Source: Clostridiales bacterium
GTDB lineage: Bacteria > Bacillota > Clostridia > Oscillospirales > Acutalibacteraceae
Assembly (NCBI GenBank): GCA_024690965.1
Contig: JAILOG010000019.1
Coordinates: forward strand, 62,001-126,000
Direction of reading: 5' to 3'
DNA: 64,000 nt
Both the position numbers and the translations under genes were made by a program. Every line of letters begins with the position of its first letter. Positions within the stretch are counted from its first letter, which is position 1. Below, piece by piece: positions 8,613 through 18,300 of this stretch. The notes below the pieces were generated by a model that had not been told where the DNA came from, ran no database searches, and was given only the letters and a program-made list of their open reading frames with translations.

Positions 8613-8660
8613 ACAGCGATTTAACGGGCGCCTGTTGCATTTTTGCAGGGGCGCCTGTTT
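8613..8660 (+). terminator. Terminator after small peptide 2
   Basis: ACGGGCGCCTGTTGCA pairs imperfectly with TGCAGGGGCGCCTGT around a T-rich loop. TTTATTTT follows. Confidence 0.7.
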
Positions 8661-8747
8661 ATTTTACGCGTAATATTAAAATACGAAACATTAATCAATA
8701 TTCATAATCAATTCCGTTTGCCTCATATGCTGTAATGGTGATAAATA

Positions 8748-9854
8748 TTGAAAAGAAGAATAAAACCCGCGCTTTATACAGTGTGTTCGGCACTTATTTG
8801 CTTTGGCGCGGGCTTTGGGATAATAGCACAGGCAGGGGAGAGTCTGGAGGGTGCAAAATCTGCGGTGGAAAGCTGCGCACGTGTGCTTATACCGGGTATT
8901 TTTCCGTTTATGGTAATTACACAGTTTGCGCTTTACACAGGCGCCGCCCAAGCTTTTGCCCTGCCGTTCGGCACAGTAACCGAAAAGGTATATAAGCTGC
9001 CTAAAGTGTGTTCGGGTGTAATTATACTGTCGCTTATAGGGGGATACCCTGTGGGGGCGAAAATGATATCTACACTGTATAAGCAGAGGAAAATAACGCA
9101 AAAACAGGCTTCACGTATGGCGCTTTTCTGTTTTGGCGCCGGTCCCGCTTTTGTAATGGGGACCGTAGGCGCGGGAATATTGAAAAACAGCGGCATAGGA
9201 ATAATTATTTTTGTTTCACAGCTTTCGGCGAGTATTATAACAGGTTTGTGTGTATCTGTATTTTGCAAAGAAAAGCCCGTAAACAGGGCATACCGCGCAA
9301 ATAATAAAAGCTTTGGCGATGCGTTTACCTTGGCTGTTAAAGACGCGGCTGCGGCGGTTATAAATATGTGCGCTTTTGTTATATTTTTCGGAAGTGTTAT
9401 GTCTATAATCAAGTTCCCTGTTAAAAATATTGAAATGCAGTTCCATTTGAACAATAACACTTTAATGAGTGTGGCGGCTGCCTTGTGTGAGGTAACAAAC
9501 GCTTGCGTTAATGTGGATAAAAGTCAGTATCCCGTGCTTTACGCGGCTTTCGCAGTGGGATTCGGCGGACTTTGCGTGCATTGTCAGATTTTTTCCCTCC
9601 TTGAAGGGATAAAAGTAAACAAAGCTATTTTTCTTGCTTTACGGGTTGTTCAGGGAATATTATCGGCGTTGTTCACATATATTTTATGTAGCTTTTTTCC
9701 GTTTGAGGCTGAGGCGGCGTATATTTTCGGAAACGAAGCGTATTTGCACAGCGGAAACAATATTTTTTCCGCTGTAACGCTTATAATAATGTGCGTTGTC
9801 TTTGTTGTCTCGCAGCACGAAAAAAGGGAAAAAACCACTAAAAGGGAGAGCTGA
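8748..9854 (+). CDS. YlbJ-like sporulation/nucleoside-gate membrane protein
   Basis: 368-residue integral membrane protein with about eight to nine hydrophobic helices. It contains GGYPVGAK followed by a polar turn and the conserved CFGAGPAFV stretch, features of the Gate/nucleoside-recognition family that includes B. subtilis YlbJ (spore cortex formation), SpmA and SpmB. The only usable start in frame is a TTG at 8748, because a stop codon lies two codons upstream and the first ATG comes much later; the ribosome-binding site is weak (GGTG). It ends four bases before asnB, so the two are likely co-transcribed. The substrate, if it is a transporter, is unknown. Confidence 0.7.
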   Translation: MKRRIKPALYTVCSALICFGAGFGIIAQAGESLEGAKSAVESCARVLIPGIFPFMVITQFALYTGAAQAFALPFGTVTEKVYKLPKVCSGVIILSLIGGYPVGAKMISTLYKQRKITQKQASRMALFCFGAGPAFVMGTVGAGILKNSGIGIIIFVSQLSASIITGLCVSVFCKEKPVNRAYRANNKSFGDAFTLAVKDAAAAVINMCAFVIFFGSVMSIIKFPVKNIEMQFHLNNNTLMSVAAALCEVTNACVNVDKSQYPVLYAAFAVGFGGLCVHCQIFSLLEGIKVNKAIFLALRVVQGILSALFTYILCSFFPFEAEAAYIFGNEAYLHSGNNIFSAVTLIIMCVVFVVSQHEKREKTTKRES

Positions 9855-9858
9855 TTTT

Positions 9859-11688
9859 ATGTGCGGTATAGCCGGTGTATTAAGTAATAATACTGATTTG
9901 TCGGAAAAGCTCGGTGTTATAAACAGCATGAGCGAAAAACTGAGGTCAAGAGGACCTGACGAGGACGGATTGTATATCGAAAAGAACGTGTGCCTTATCC
10001 ATCGCCGTTTAACGGTAATTGACCCCGAAGGCGGCAGACAGCCCATGACCCGCAAGCACGGCAATGAGCTTTATACGATCGTATATAACGGCGAGCTTTA
10101 TAATACGGAGGACATACGAAAGAAGCTTATATCGGAGGGGTTCTCTTTTGAAGGACACAGCGACACCGAGGTTTTGCTGTGTGCCTACATATGCTTTGGC
10201 GAAGAGTGCGTAGATATGCTGAACGGTATTTTTGCTTTTGCCGTGTATGAGCATAAGGCAAAAAAACTGTTTTTGGCAAGAGATCCCGTTGGCGTTAAAC
10301 CGTTGTTCTATTATAATGAAAAAGACAGTTTTGTTTTCGCGAGTGAGATTAAAGCGATTTTTGCCTATGACGAAGTGACTCCGGAAATTGACGAAGAAGG
10401 CTTGTGCGAGCTGTTTTTTATGTCGCCGGGAAGAACTTGCGGTTGTGGCATATTCAAAAACATAAAAGAGCTGTTGCCCGGTGAGTGTATGGTTTACGAA
10501 AACAGCTTTGTTATAAAAAAACGCTATTTTACACTAAGGGCAAGACCGCATAACGATACCCTTGCGAAAACGGTAGAATATGTACGGTTTTTGATAAAAG
10601 ATTCAATAGAGAGACAGCTTGTTTCCGATGTGCCGTTGTGTACTTTTCTCTCCGGGGGGCTTGACAGCAGCATTATTACAAAAGTTGCTTCCGATTATTA
10701 TATTGAAAAGGGAAGAGGACAGCTTTCGACATATTCCGTAAATTATTGCGATAACAAAAAATACTTTACAAAAAGTCTGTTTCAGCCAAATTCGGATGAC
10801 GATTATATAGGCATAATGTCGGAATTCGCCGAAACAAATCACACCGAAGTTGTTTTAGAGAATAAAATGCTGGCAGACGCGCTGTATGACGCTACAATTG
10901 CGAGAGATCTGCCTATGATGGCGGATGTGGATTCTTCACTTTTGCTGTTTTGCAGAGAAATGAAAAAGAAATTCACAGTAGGAGTTTCGGGAGAATGCGC
11001 CGATGAGTTGTTTGGCGGATATCCGTGGTATCACAACAAGGATATATTGTTTGAGGAGTGTTTTCCGTGGGCGAGAAGTCTTGATACGCGCAGAGCAGTG
11101 CTTAAAAAAGGATTTTTACCGCAGGGAGAGGAATACGTTCATCAAAAATATCTTGACATTGTAAATCATACCGAATATTTACCCGGTGATACTCCGCTTG
11201 AAAAGAGAATGAGACAAATGTATGCACTTAATTTTTACGGATTTATGCAAAATTTACTTGAACGTAAAGACAGGATGTCCATGTACAGCGGATTTGAGGT
11301 AAGAGTTCCTTTTTGCGACAGAAGAATTGTTGAATATTCGTTTAATATGCCTTGGGAAATGAAAGCCCTAAACGGCAGAGAAAAGGGGATACTCAGAGTC
11401 GCTTTTTCAGATTTGCTGCCGTATGACATCGTTTGGCGTAAAAAAAGCCCTTATCCCAAAACACATAACCCCGAATACATGAGAATAATGAGTCGGCGGG
11501 TAAAAGAATTATTTGAAAGCAACAGCCCGGTTACACATCTTTTGGATAAAGAAACGGTATATTCATATATTGAAAACTCCGACAATATGAAATCTATGTG
11601 GTACGGTCAGCTTATGCGCGCGCCGCAGGTATTGGCTTTTATTATACAGCTGGATATGTGGTTTAAAGAGTATAATATTCAACCTTAA
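9859..11688 (+). CDS. asnB: Asparagine synthetase, glutamine-hydrolysing
   Basis: Makes asparagine from aspartate, ATP and glutamine in the cytoplasm. It has 609 residues, the usual length for the class B enzyme. The catalytic Cys2 of the class II amidotransferase domain follows the initiator Met (MCGIAG), and GELYN and the SRGPD loop are present. The ATP pyrophosphatase loop SGGLDSS is at about residues 265-271, followed by the GECADELFGGY segment that binds the aspartyl-AMP intermediate. The ATG at 9859 has AAAGGGAGA upstream; an earlier start in this frame would bury Cys2 and is rejected. No T-box leader is visible. Confidence 0.95.
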   Translation: MCGIAGVLSNNTDLSEKLGVINSMSEKLRSRGPDEDGLYIEKNVCLIHRRLTVIDPEGGRQPMTRKHGNELYTIVYNGELYNTEDIRKKLISEGFSFEGHSDTEVLLCAYICFGEECVDMLNGIFAFAVYEHKAKKLFLARDPVGVKPLFYYNEKDSFVFASEIKAIFAYDEVTPEIDEEGLCELFFMSPGRTCGCGIFKNIKELLPGECMVYENSFVIKKRYFTLRARPHNDTLAKTVEYVRFLIKDSIERQLVSDVPLCTFLSGGLDSSIITKVASDYYIEKGRGQLSTYSVNYCDNKKYFTKSLFQPNSDDDYIGIMSEFAETNHTEVVLENKMLADALYDATIARDLPMMADVDSSLLLFCREMKKKFTVGVSGECADELFGGYPWYHNKDILFEECFPWARSLDTRRAVLKKGFLPQGEEYVHQKYLDIVNHTEYLPGDTPLEKRMRQMYALNFYGFMQNLLERKDRMSMYSGFEVRVPFCDRRIVEYSFNMPWEMKALNGREKGILRVAFSDLLPYDIVWRKKSPYPKTHNPEYMRIMSRRVKELFESNSPVTHLLDKETVYSYIENSDNMKSMWYGQLMRAPQVLAFIIQLDMWFKEYNIQP

Positions 11689-11729
11689 ATAATCGCTTAT
11701 TTTGCTTTTTGTAAGTAAAATCGTTGAAG

Positions 11730-11753
11730 TTTGACAAAAAAGCATATGTCAAA
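11730..11753. promoter_or_regulatory. Inverted repeat, possible operator upstream of the opp operon
   Basis: TTTGACA and TGTCAAA form a perfect 7-bp inverted repeat with 10 bases between, about 80 bases ahead of the probable promoter of the oligopeptide operon. It could be a dimeric regulator site or an accidental pairing of two -35-like hexamers. Low certainty. Confidence 0.35.
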
Positions 11754-11828
11754 ATCAATAATGTTTATAATAAAACTGCAAAAAAATAAATACAAATCGC
11801 CAAAATTAGCGGTAAATTAAGATTTTGA

Positions 11829-11857
11829 TTGACTTTTTCGCAATAAAGCGTTAAAAT
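11829..11857 (+). promoter_or_regulatory. Promoter of the oligopeptide transporter operon
   Basis: TTGACT at 11829-11834, a 17-base spacer and TAAAAT at 11852-11857. It would start transcription about 50 bases ahead of the binding-protein gene. Confidence 0.65.
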
Positions 11858-11913
11858 GTTTTGCAGAATAATCGAGTTGAATTATTCGAAATATTTTTTA
11901 CGGAGGTAAAGAA

Positions 11914-14196
11914 ATGAAAAAAATAATTGCACTTATATTAGCAGTTATGATGTGCGCATCTGTTTTTGCGGCTTGCGGCGGAAATGATACACAATCCGGC
12001 GGCAACGCTTCTCAAACAGGCAAAGAAAGCTCAGGCGCACCCCTTGTTGTAGGTTATCAGCAATTCAACCAGAAGTTCAGCCCGTTCTTTGCGGAGTCCG
12101 GATATGATCAGGACGTTGCAAGTATGACACAGGTAGGCTTGCTTACAACAGACCGTGCAGGTGCTATCATCTACAAAGCAATCGAAGGCGAAACAACAAC
12201 TTATAACGGTACAGACTACAATTATAAGGGACTTGCAGACCTTGAGATCAATCAGGCAGACGGAAAAACAACATATGACATCAAGATGAGAGACGACGTT
12301 AAATTCAGCGACGGTGTACAGCTTACAGCCGATGACGTTATCTTCACATACTATGTATTGCTCGATGAAGCTTACACAGGTAACTCTACTCTTAACTCAC
12401 TTGATATCGTTGGTTACAAGAACTACAAGTACAACAATACCAAGGCTGAGGACGTAGAAGTTTCTGCTGATGAGATCGCGGCTGCTATAGCAGATCCTTC
12501 AGATGAGGTTAAAGAAGCAATCACAAAGATCAATTCAGACCTTCTCACAAGTGAGTGGGATTGGTGTGACGCTAACTGGGAATCTTACAAAGAGGACTAC
12601 GGCGTTAACTCTACAAGAGAATTCTTTATTATGTGCTACGGCACCGCAGACAGCTATGACGACGGTCTTTCCGATGAAGACCTTTTGAAGGCAGTTATCG
12701 AAGAGTACGGCCTTGACTATGCTAAGCTCGGCGAAGCATACGGCGCAGATTTAAGCGGCGATGTTGAAGCAGCAGTAGAAAAGATTCTTACAAACTCTAA
12801 GCTTGCTGAAATGGATGGCGAAGAGTGCCCATATATCAGCGGTATAGAAAAAGTTAACCAGTTTGAAGTTAAAGTTACTACATACGGCTACGGCGCATCT
12901 AACGTATATCAAATAGGTAACACAGTTGCTCCTATGCACTACTACGGAGACGAGTCTAAATATGACTACGACGCTCACAAGTTCGGATTTGATAAGGGCG
13001 ACCTTTCAACAGTAGAAGCTAAGACTACTACTCCTATGGGCGCAGGTCCTTACAAATTCATTAAATATGAAAACAAGATCGTTTACTTTGAGGCTAACGA
13101 AGACTACTTCCTCGGTGCTCCCAAGATTAAGGAAGTTCAGTTTAAAGAAACAGCAGACGCTGACAGAATCCCCGGCGTACAGACAGGCACAATAGATCTT
13201 ACAGATCCCTCTTTGAGCCTTGACAACGCAGGTCAGATCGGTGAGATCAACGGCAACGGCGAGCTCACAGGTCCTGTTATCACAACAAGCCTTGTTGACA
13301 ACCTCGGTTACGGCTATATCGGTATCAACGCCGATAAGGTTAAGGTTGGTAAAGAAGCTAACTCAGACGCTTCCAAGAATTTGAGAAAAGCTATTGCTAC
13401 AGTTCTTGCCGCGTACCGTGACGTTGCTATAGACAGCTACTATGGTGAAACAGCAGAGCTTATCAACTATCCTATTTCCAACACATCCTGGGCTGCTCCT
13501 TCTAAGAGTGACCCCGATTATCAGCTTTGCTATTCTAAGGATGTTGACGGAAACGAGATCTACACATCTGAAATGACAGACGAAGAGAAGTATCAGGCTG
13601 CTTTGCAGGCGGCTATCGGATATCTTAAGGCTGCAGGCTACACCTATGACGACGCAAGCGGTAAGTTCACAGCTGCTCCCGAAGGCGCATCTTTGACCTA
13701 CACTGCTACTATCGGCTCAGGCGGAAGCGGCGACCACCCGAACTTCCTCGTTTTAACGGAAGCAAGCAAATTGTTCGAAAAAGTAGGATTTACTTTCAAG
13801 GTTGACGACGTTGAGTGGAGCACACTTTCTAACCTCGTTAACACAGGTGACCAGGAAGTTTGGACAATGGCTTGGGGTTCAACAATAGATCCTGATATGT
13901 ATCAGGTATATCACAGCTCTAACGCAGGCGGCGGCTCTAACTATTACAGCATTAAGGATAACGAGCTTGACCAGCTTATCGTTGCAGCAAGAACAAGCGA
14001 CGACCAAACATACAGAAAAGCTGTTTACAAACAGTGCTTCGATATTATCCTTGACTGGGCAGTAGAAATTCCTGTATATCAGAGAAAGAACTGCATAATC
14101 TTCAGCTCTGAGCGTATCGACACAGATACAATAACACCCGACATCACTCCTTACTATGGTTGGATGGCTGAGATCCAGAACATGATAATGAAATGA
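11914..14196 (+). CDS. Oligopeptide ABC transporter substrate-binding lipoprotein
   Basis: Family 5 (OppA/DppA-like) solute-binding protein anchored outside the membrane. The lipobox FAAC places the acylated Cys at residue 21. Family features are DDVKFSDGVQLTADDV near residue 130 and the C-terminal WSTLSN/WGSTIDPDMYQVYHSS region. At 760 residues it is roughly 200 longer than typical OppA. The excess is mostly an acidic, helical insert at about residues 180-305 inside the first lobe. Codon use is strongly biased to a few codons (GAC, AAC, GCT, CTT), unlike many neighbours, which suggests high expression. It is followed by a terminator and then the permease genes, as is usual when the binding protein is needed in excess. 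Confidence 0.92.
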   Translation: MKKIIALILAVMMCASVFAACGGNDTQSGGNASQTGKESSGAPLVVGYQQFNQKFSPFFAESGYDQDVASMTQVGLLTTDRAGAIIYKAIEGETTTYNGTDYNYKGLADLEINQADGKTTYDIKMRDDVKFSDGVQLTADDVIFTYYVLLDEAYTGNSTLNSLDIVGYKNYKYNNTKAEDVEVSADEIAAAIADPSDEVKEAITKINSDLLTSEWDWCDANWESYKEDYGVNSTREFFIMCYGTADSYDDGLSDEDLLKAVIEEYGLDYAKLGEAYGADLSGDVEAAVEKILTNSKLAEMDGEECPYISGIEKVNQFEVKVTTYGYGASNVYQIGNTVAPMHYYGDESKYDYDAHKFGFDKGDLSTVEAKTTTPMGAGPYKFIKYENKIVYFEANEDYFLGAPKIKEVQFKETADADRIPGVQTGTIDLTDPSLSLDNAGQIGEINGNGELTGPVITTSLVDNLGYGYIGINADKVKVGKEANSDASKNLRKAIATVLAAYRDVAIDSYYGETAELINYPISNTSWAAPSKSDPDYQLCYSKDVDGNEIYTSEMTDEEKYQAALQAAIGYLKAAGYTYDDASGKFTAAPEGASLTYTATIGSGGSGDHPNFLVLTEASKLFEKVGFTFKVDDVEWSTLSNLVNTGDQEVWTMAWGSTIDPDMYQVYHSSNAGGGSNYYSIKDNELDQLIVAARTSDDQTYRKAVYKQCFDIILDWAVEIPVYQRKNCIIFSSERIDTDTITPDITPYYGWMAEIQNMIMK

Positions 14197-14228
14197 TTAA
14201 AAGTCCTTACGACTTTTTGTAACTTGGT

Positions 14229-14259
14229 TTGGGCTCACCTGTTATTTCGGTGAGCCCAA
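14229..14259 (+). terminator. Intra-operon terminator/attenuator after the binding-protein gene
   Basis: Perfect 11-bp stem TTGGGCTCACC/GGTGAGCCCAA followed by CTTATT. It probably reduces, rather than blocks, transcription into the permease genes. Confidence 0.8.
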
Positions 14260-14280
14260 CTTATTACAAAAGCAAAATTA

Positions 14281-14336
14281 CTTGAATACTGAGCAAAATT
14301 CATTGCGGTACAAGTGTTTTTTGCTCAGTACTCAAG
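14281..14336 (+). ncRNA. Long leader hairpin before the permease gene
   Basis: An 18-base arm starting CTTGAATACTGAG at 14281 pairs with the arm ending CTCAGTACTCAAG at 14336, with one mismatch and a 20-base loop. No T-run follows, so it is not a normal terminator. It may be an mRNA stabiliser or processing site that sets the ratio of binding protein to permease. Structure seen directly; role inferred. Confidence 0.5.
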
Positions 14337-14384
14337 GCAATTACGGTTGTTTTGCTGTAAATTTAAAAACAGGAGGTTATAAAC

Positions 14385-15374
14385 TTGAAGAAGTTTATTA
14401 TAAAAAGATTATTGCTTGCAATAATGATACTGTTTTTCGTATCATTTATCATATATGCGCTTATGCGTTGTCTGCCTACATCATTTGTTGAGGCGCTCGC
14501 CAACAAAAAGGCACAGGCGGGCGGAAGCAAAACCTTTGCAGAATGGATGGCGCAGTTAAACGCCGTTTACGGACTCGACAAAGGACTGTTCGACGGCTAC
14601 GGTAGCTGGATATCAAAGGCTATCACCGGCGATTTCGGTGAAAGCTGGAAATTCACGATCCCTGTTACCCAAAAATTTGCTGATGTTATTTGGTATTCAT
14701 TTGTTCTTAACGTAATATGCTTTATTCTTGAAATGGGTATATCCATTCCTCTGGGTATCCTCGCCGCACGTAAGCAATACAGCCGTACTGACTATACCAT
14801 TACTACAATTGCATTGATGGGTATATCTTTGCCGTCGTTCTTCTTTGCGACAGTGCTGAAGCTTATCTTCTGCGTTAAACTGGGTTGGTTTGATTTGTTC
14901 GGCGTTGTAGGAAAATATCACGAACAATTAAATACGCCGCTTGAAAAGATACTTGATATGGGCTGGCACTATATTTTGCCGGTAGTAACGCTTACAATAG
15001 TAAGCATAGGTGCGCTTATGAGATACACACGTACCAATATGCTCGAAGTTCTCAACTCGGATTACATACGTACGGCAAGAGCAAAAGGCTTGTCTGAAAA
15101 GGTTGTTATCAATAAGCACGCATTCAGAAATACACTTATACCGATAGTAACAATAGTCGGCGGTATGCTCCCGGGACTTTTCTCCGGCGCTATGATCACC
15201 GAAACACTTTTCGGTATCCCGGGTATCGGTTATACCTCTTATCAGGCAATGGTAGAGGGAGATATTCCGTTTACGATGTTCTATATGCTGTTCCTTGCGA
15301 TTTTAACATTGCTCGGTACGCTTTTATCGGATATTCTGTACGCAGTCGTTGACCCGCGTGTCAGAGTTAACTAA
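14385..15374 (+). CDS. Oligopeptide ABC transporter permease, OppB/DppB type
   Basis: 329-residue inner-membrane permease with six predicted helices. The N-terminal helix carries FIIKRLLLAI, and the cytoplasmic EAA loop reads YIRTARAKGLSE, where the ATPase couples. It starts at TTG (14385), eight bases after AGGAGG; no ATG is available near. The length is normal for OppB. It is the second gene of the opp operon and 14 bases from the next permease gene. Confidence 0.93.
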   Translation: MKKFIIKRLLLAIMILFFVSFIIYALMRCLPTSFVEALANKKAQAGGSKTFAEWMAQLNAVYGLDKGLFDGYGSWISKAITGDFGESWKFTIPVTQKFADVIWYSFVLNVICFILEMGISIPLGILAARKQYSRTDYTITTIALMGISLPSFFFATVLKLIFCVKLGWFDLFGVVGKYHEQLNTPLEKILDMGWHYILPVVTLTIVSIGALMRYTRTNMLEVLNSDYIRTARAKGLSEKVVINKHAFRNTLIPIVTIVGGMLPGLFSGAMITETLFGIPGIGYTSYQAMVEGDIPFTMFYMLFLAILTLLGTLLSDILYAVVDPRVRVN

Positions 15375-15388
15375 TCAGGAGGTGCGTT

Positions 15389-17146
15389 ATGGCTGATAAA
15401 AATATAGATTTAGAAAAGAATAACAATCCTCAGGAAAACACAGGCAATATGTTTGAAAACGAAAATGAGCTTAACGAGGATCAACGTGTAAAAATACTTT
15501 CTCCCGGTATGCTAGTTGTAAAGCGTTTTATCAGAAACAGACTTGCCATAGTGGGAACCGTGATCCTGATTGTAATGATTTTGTTTTCATTTATAGGCGG
15601 TGCGCTGAGCCCATACGCCGAAAACCAAAGCTTTTATAAAACATCAGATGTTGCGAAAGACTATGCCGCCGCGGCTCTAAATAACGAGCCCCAGTTTTAT
15701 TACGCGAACGGCGTGGAATTTGAAAACACACTTGTTAAATTTGAGATAATCAATGCTGTGTCTCAAAACAAAACTTATCTCAAAGGAAAAGACTATTTTT
15801 ATACGGTTACCGAAGCGGGCGAGGGATTTTATCTTATAGCTCGCGCAGAGGAAGCCGCAACAGTTAAGCTTGACCAAAACGGTACAGCAATTTCAAGCGA
15901 ATACGCTCAGGATATATCTTCGGAGCTTGAAGAAGCCTTTATGGGTTGTATAACATCAGGCGAGGACAACTTAAGCTTTGAAGGTAAGGATTATTCCGTA
16001 GTGTCTATGGCTGACAACACATACACTCTTTGTGTTGCCGAGGATGTAGGCGTTTCTACACGCAAGGTTATTTCTCTTCTTGATAAGAACGAAAAGCTTA
16101 CCTTTGAGTTTATGCGTGATTTTGAGCTTGCTCTAAATGATAAAAAGAACGAATTTGAATTTGACGGTGCTACTTATACGGTTGAAGAAGGCAACAGCTT
16201 TGATATAATAAACAAAAACGGCGAAGAATATGCCTGCGTTTCAGATTACAGCATCCAGTCTACCGTTTCCGGCGGTAAGATTTCTGTTGACGAAATGGCT
16301 TCTATCGTTGATGCGATCACATCAAGAAAGACCGAATATACTAACCCCGACGGCGTTCTTTGCTCTATTACAAACAAAGACACACGCTATACGATTACTA
16401 CCGACAAAAAGACGCGTATTCTCGATACCCACGCGAAGCCCTCTAAAACACACTGGCTTGGTACCGACAAAGACGGTATGGACAACCTGACAAGACTTAT
16501 GTACGGCGGAAGAATCTCTCTGTTTATAGGTTTCGTCGTTGTTATAATCGAGCTTCTTATCGGCGTAATTCTCGGCGGTATTGCAGGTTATTTCGGCAAG
16601 TGGGTAGATAACCTTATTATGCGTATTGTTGATATTGTTATTTGTATTCCCGCAATGCCTATATATATCATTCTCGGCTCTATAATGGACACAAATCAGG
16701 TTGACGCGCAAATGCGTATATTCTACTTGATGTTCGTTTTAGGTATACTTTCATGGCCGGGTATATGCCGTATGGTAAGAGGTCAAATACTCTCGCTCAG
16801 AGAGCAGGAGTTTATGATCGCTACCGAGGCAACTGGTATTTCGGTAAGAAGAAGAATATTCAAGCACCTCATTCCTAACGTAATACCGCAGCTTATCGTT
16901 ATCGCAACTATGGACTTGGGAAGCATTATCCTTACTGAGGCAACACTTTCCTTCTTGGGACTCGGTGTTAAATTCCCGTATGCTTCTTGGGGTAATATTA
17001 TAAATGCCGTAAACGACAGTTATGTTATGACGCACTTCTGGTTTGAGTGGATACCCGCAGGTTTCCTCATTTTGCTTACGGTATTGGGCTTTAACTTTGT
17101 CGGCGACGGACTTCGCGACGCCTTCGACCCGAAAATGAAGAGATAA
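15389..17146 (+). CDS. OppC/DppC-type permease with a large extracytoplasmic insert
   Basis: 585 residues against about 300 for a normal OppC. After a 50-residue cytoplasmic start and helix 1 (about 52-72), residues about 85-340 form an extra external region. The normal permease then resumes with HWLGTDKDGMDNLTRLMYGG at about 355 and the remaining five helices, with the EAA loop MIATEATGISVRRRIFKHL. The insert holds at least three related units that include GKDYFYTV, GKDYSVV and GATYTVEE, each followed by an acidic helical stretch, so it looks like tandem small beta/alpha modules. The extra part lies on the same side as the binding protein, which is itself enlarged. The frame is intact. Confidence 0.9.
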   Translation: MADKNIDLEKNNNPQENTGNMFENENELNEDQRVKILSPGMLVVKRFIRNRLAIVGTVILIVMILFSFIGGALSPYAENQSFYKTSDVAKDYAAAALNNEPQFYYANGVEFENTLVKFEIINAVSQNKTYLKGKDYFYTVTEAGEGFYLIARAEEAATVKLDQNGTAISSEYAQDISSELEEAFMGCITSGEDNLSFEGKDYSVVSMADNTYTLCVAEDVGVSTRKVISLLDKNEKLTFEFMRDFELALNDKKNEFEFDGATYTVEEGNSFDIINKNGEEYACVSDYSIQSTVSGGKISVDEMASIVDAITSRKTEYTNPDGVLCSITNKDTRYTITTDKKTRILDTHAKPSKTHWLGTDKDGMDNLTRLMYGGRISLFIGFVVVIIELLIGVILGGIAGYFGKWVDNLIMRIVDIVICIPAMPIYIILGSIMDTNQVDAQMRIFYLMFVLGILSWPGICRMVRGQILSLREQEFMIATEATGISVRRRIFKHLIPNVIPQLIVIATMDLGSIILTEATLSFLGLGVKFPYASWGNIINAVNDSYVMTHFWFEWIPAGFLILLTVLGFNFVGDGLRDAFDPKMKR

Positions 17147-17160
17147 GGAGGTCAAAAGTT

Positions 17161-18300
17161 ATGGCAAAAGGTGACGGATATATTTCTGCGAAAGAGTCTC
17201 GCAGAATTTCCAGAGAAAACAGAAAAATCACTTCTCAAATGGAGAAGATCAAAAACCGCAAACACGTTGACCCCTCAGAATACGAAACTAAGATGAAGAA
17301 CCCCGATAATATATTGGAAATAGATAACCTTCATACGTTCTTCTTTACAGATATCGGTACGGTTAAATCCGTAAACGGCGTTTCTTTTGATGTGCCTAAG
17401 GGCAAAACAGTAGGCGTTGTTGGAGAATCGGGATGCGGTAAGTCTGTTACAAGCTTGTCTATTATGCAGCTTGTACAGCGTCCGCAAGGACAAATTGTAG
17501 AGGGTTCTATAAGATTTGCCGGCGAGCAAAGATGTATAGATATAGCAAAAGCTACAACAAGCGTTATGCAGGAGATAAGAGGCAAGGAGATATCAATGAT
17601 ATTCCAGGAGCCTATGACAAGCCTTAACCCTGTATTCCGCATAGGTATGCAGCTTAACGAAGTATTGGAACTTCACCACCCCGAAATGACCAAGGAGCAG
17701 ATGAAAGCCCGTACGCTTGAAATGCTGGAACTCGTTGGTATCGCCAACAGTGAGGGCGTTTACAAAATGTACCCTCACGAGCTTTCGGGCGGTATGCGCC
17801 AGAGAGTTATGATAGCTATGGCGCTCTGCTGTGACCCGTCGCTTATTATAGCCGACGAGCCTACAACAGCCCTCGACGTTACTATTCAAGCACAGATACT
17901 TGATCTGCTTCGCGGACTAAAAAACAAGATAAACAGCAGTATTATGCTTATTACACACGACCTGGGTGTTATCGCCGAAATGGCTGATTATGTCGTAGTT
18001 ATGTATGCGGGTAAGGTAGTTGAAAAGGGCACTGCCGAAGAGATATTCGCAAACCCGATGCATCCTTACACATTAGGTCTGCTTGCAAGTAAGCCCGTTG
18101 TTAATAAAAAGGTTGACAGACTTTACAGCATACCGGGAAAAGTACCGAACCCTGTAAATATGCCCGATTATTGCTATTTTAAAGACCGCTGTGAAATGTG
18201 TGTTGAAAAATGCTCGGGGCAGTATCCGGAAATGGTCAAGGTGAGCGATACTCACTATGTAAGTTGTTACAGATATTATGACGAAGGAGGAGTAAAATAA
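17161..18300 (+). CDS. Oligopeptide ABC transporter ATP-binding protein, OppD type
   Basis: 379 residues. Walker [10 protein letters not shown]-loop [10 protein letters not shown], signature LSGGMRQR, Walker [13 protein letters not shown] and the H-loop THD are all intact. The C-terminal cysteine-rich tail ([14 protein letters not shown]) is typical of the Opp/Dpp ATPases and may bind an iron-sulphur cluster. An additional basic N-terminal extension of about 50 residues precedes the core. AAGGAGG lies upstream of the ATG, and the stop overlaps the start of the OppF gene (TAATG). Confidence 0.95.
   Translation: MAKGDGYISAKESRRISRENRKITSQMEKIKNRKHVDPSEYETKMKNPDNILEIDNLHTFFFTDIGTVKSVNGVSFDVPKGKTVGVVGESGCGKSVTSLSIMQLVQRPQGQIVEGSIRFAGEQRCIDIAKATTSVMQEIRGKEISMIFQEPMTSLNPVFRIGMQLNEVLELHHPEMTKEQMKARTLEMLELVGIANSEGVYKMYPHELSGGMRQRVMIAMALCCDPSLIIADEPTTALDVTIQAQILDLLRGLKNKINSSIMLITHDLGVIAEMADYVVVMYAGKVVEKGTAEEIFANPMHPYTLGLLASKPVVNKKVDRLYSIPGKVPNPVNMPDYCYFKDRCEMCVEKCSGQYPEMVKVSDTHYVSCYRYYDEGGVK

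Noticed and set aside
9855-9858. T-box leader before asnB
   Set aside because: asnB starts four bases after the previous gene, so no leader exists.
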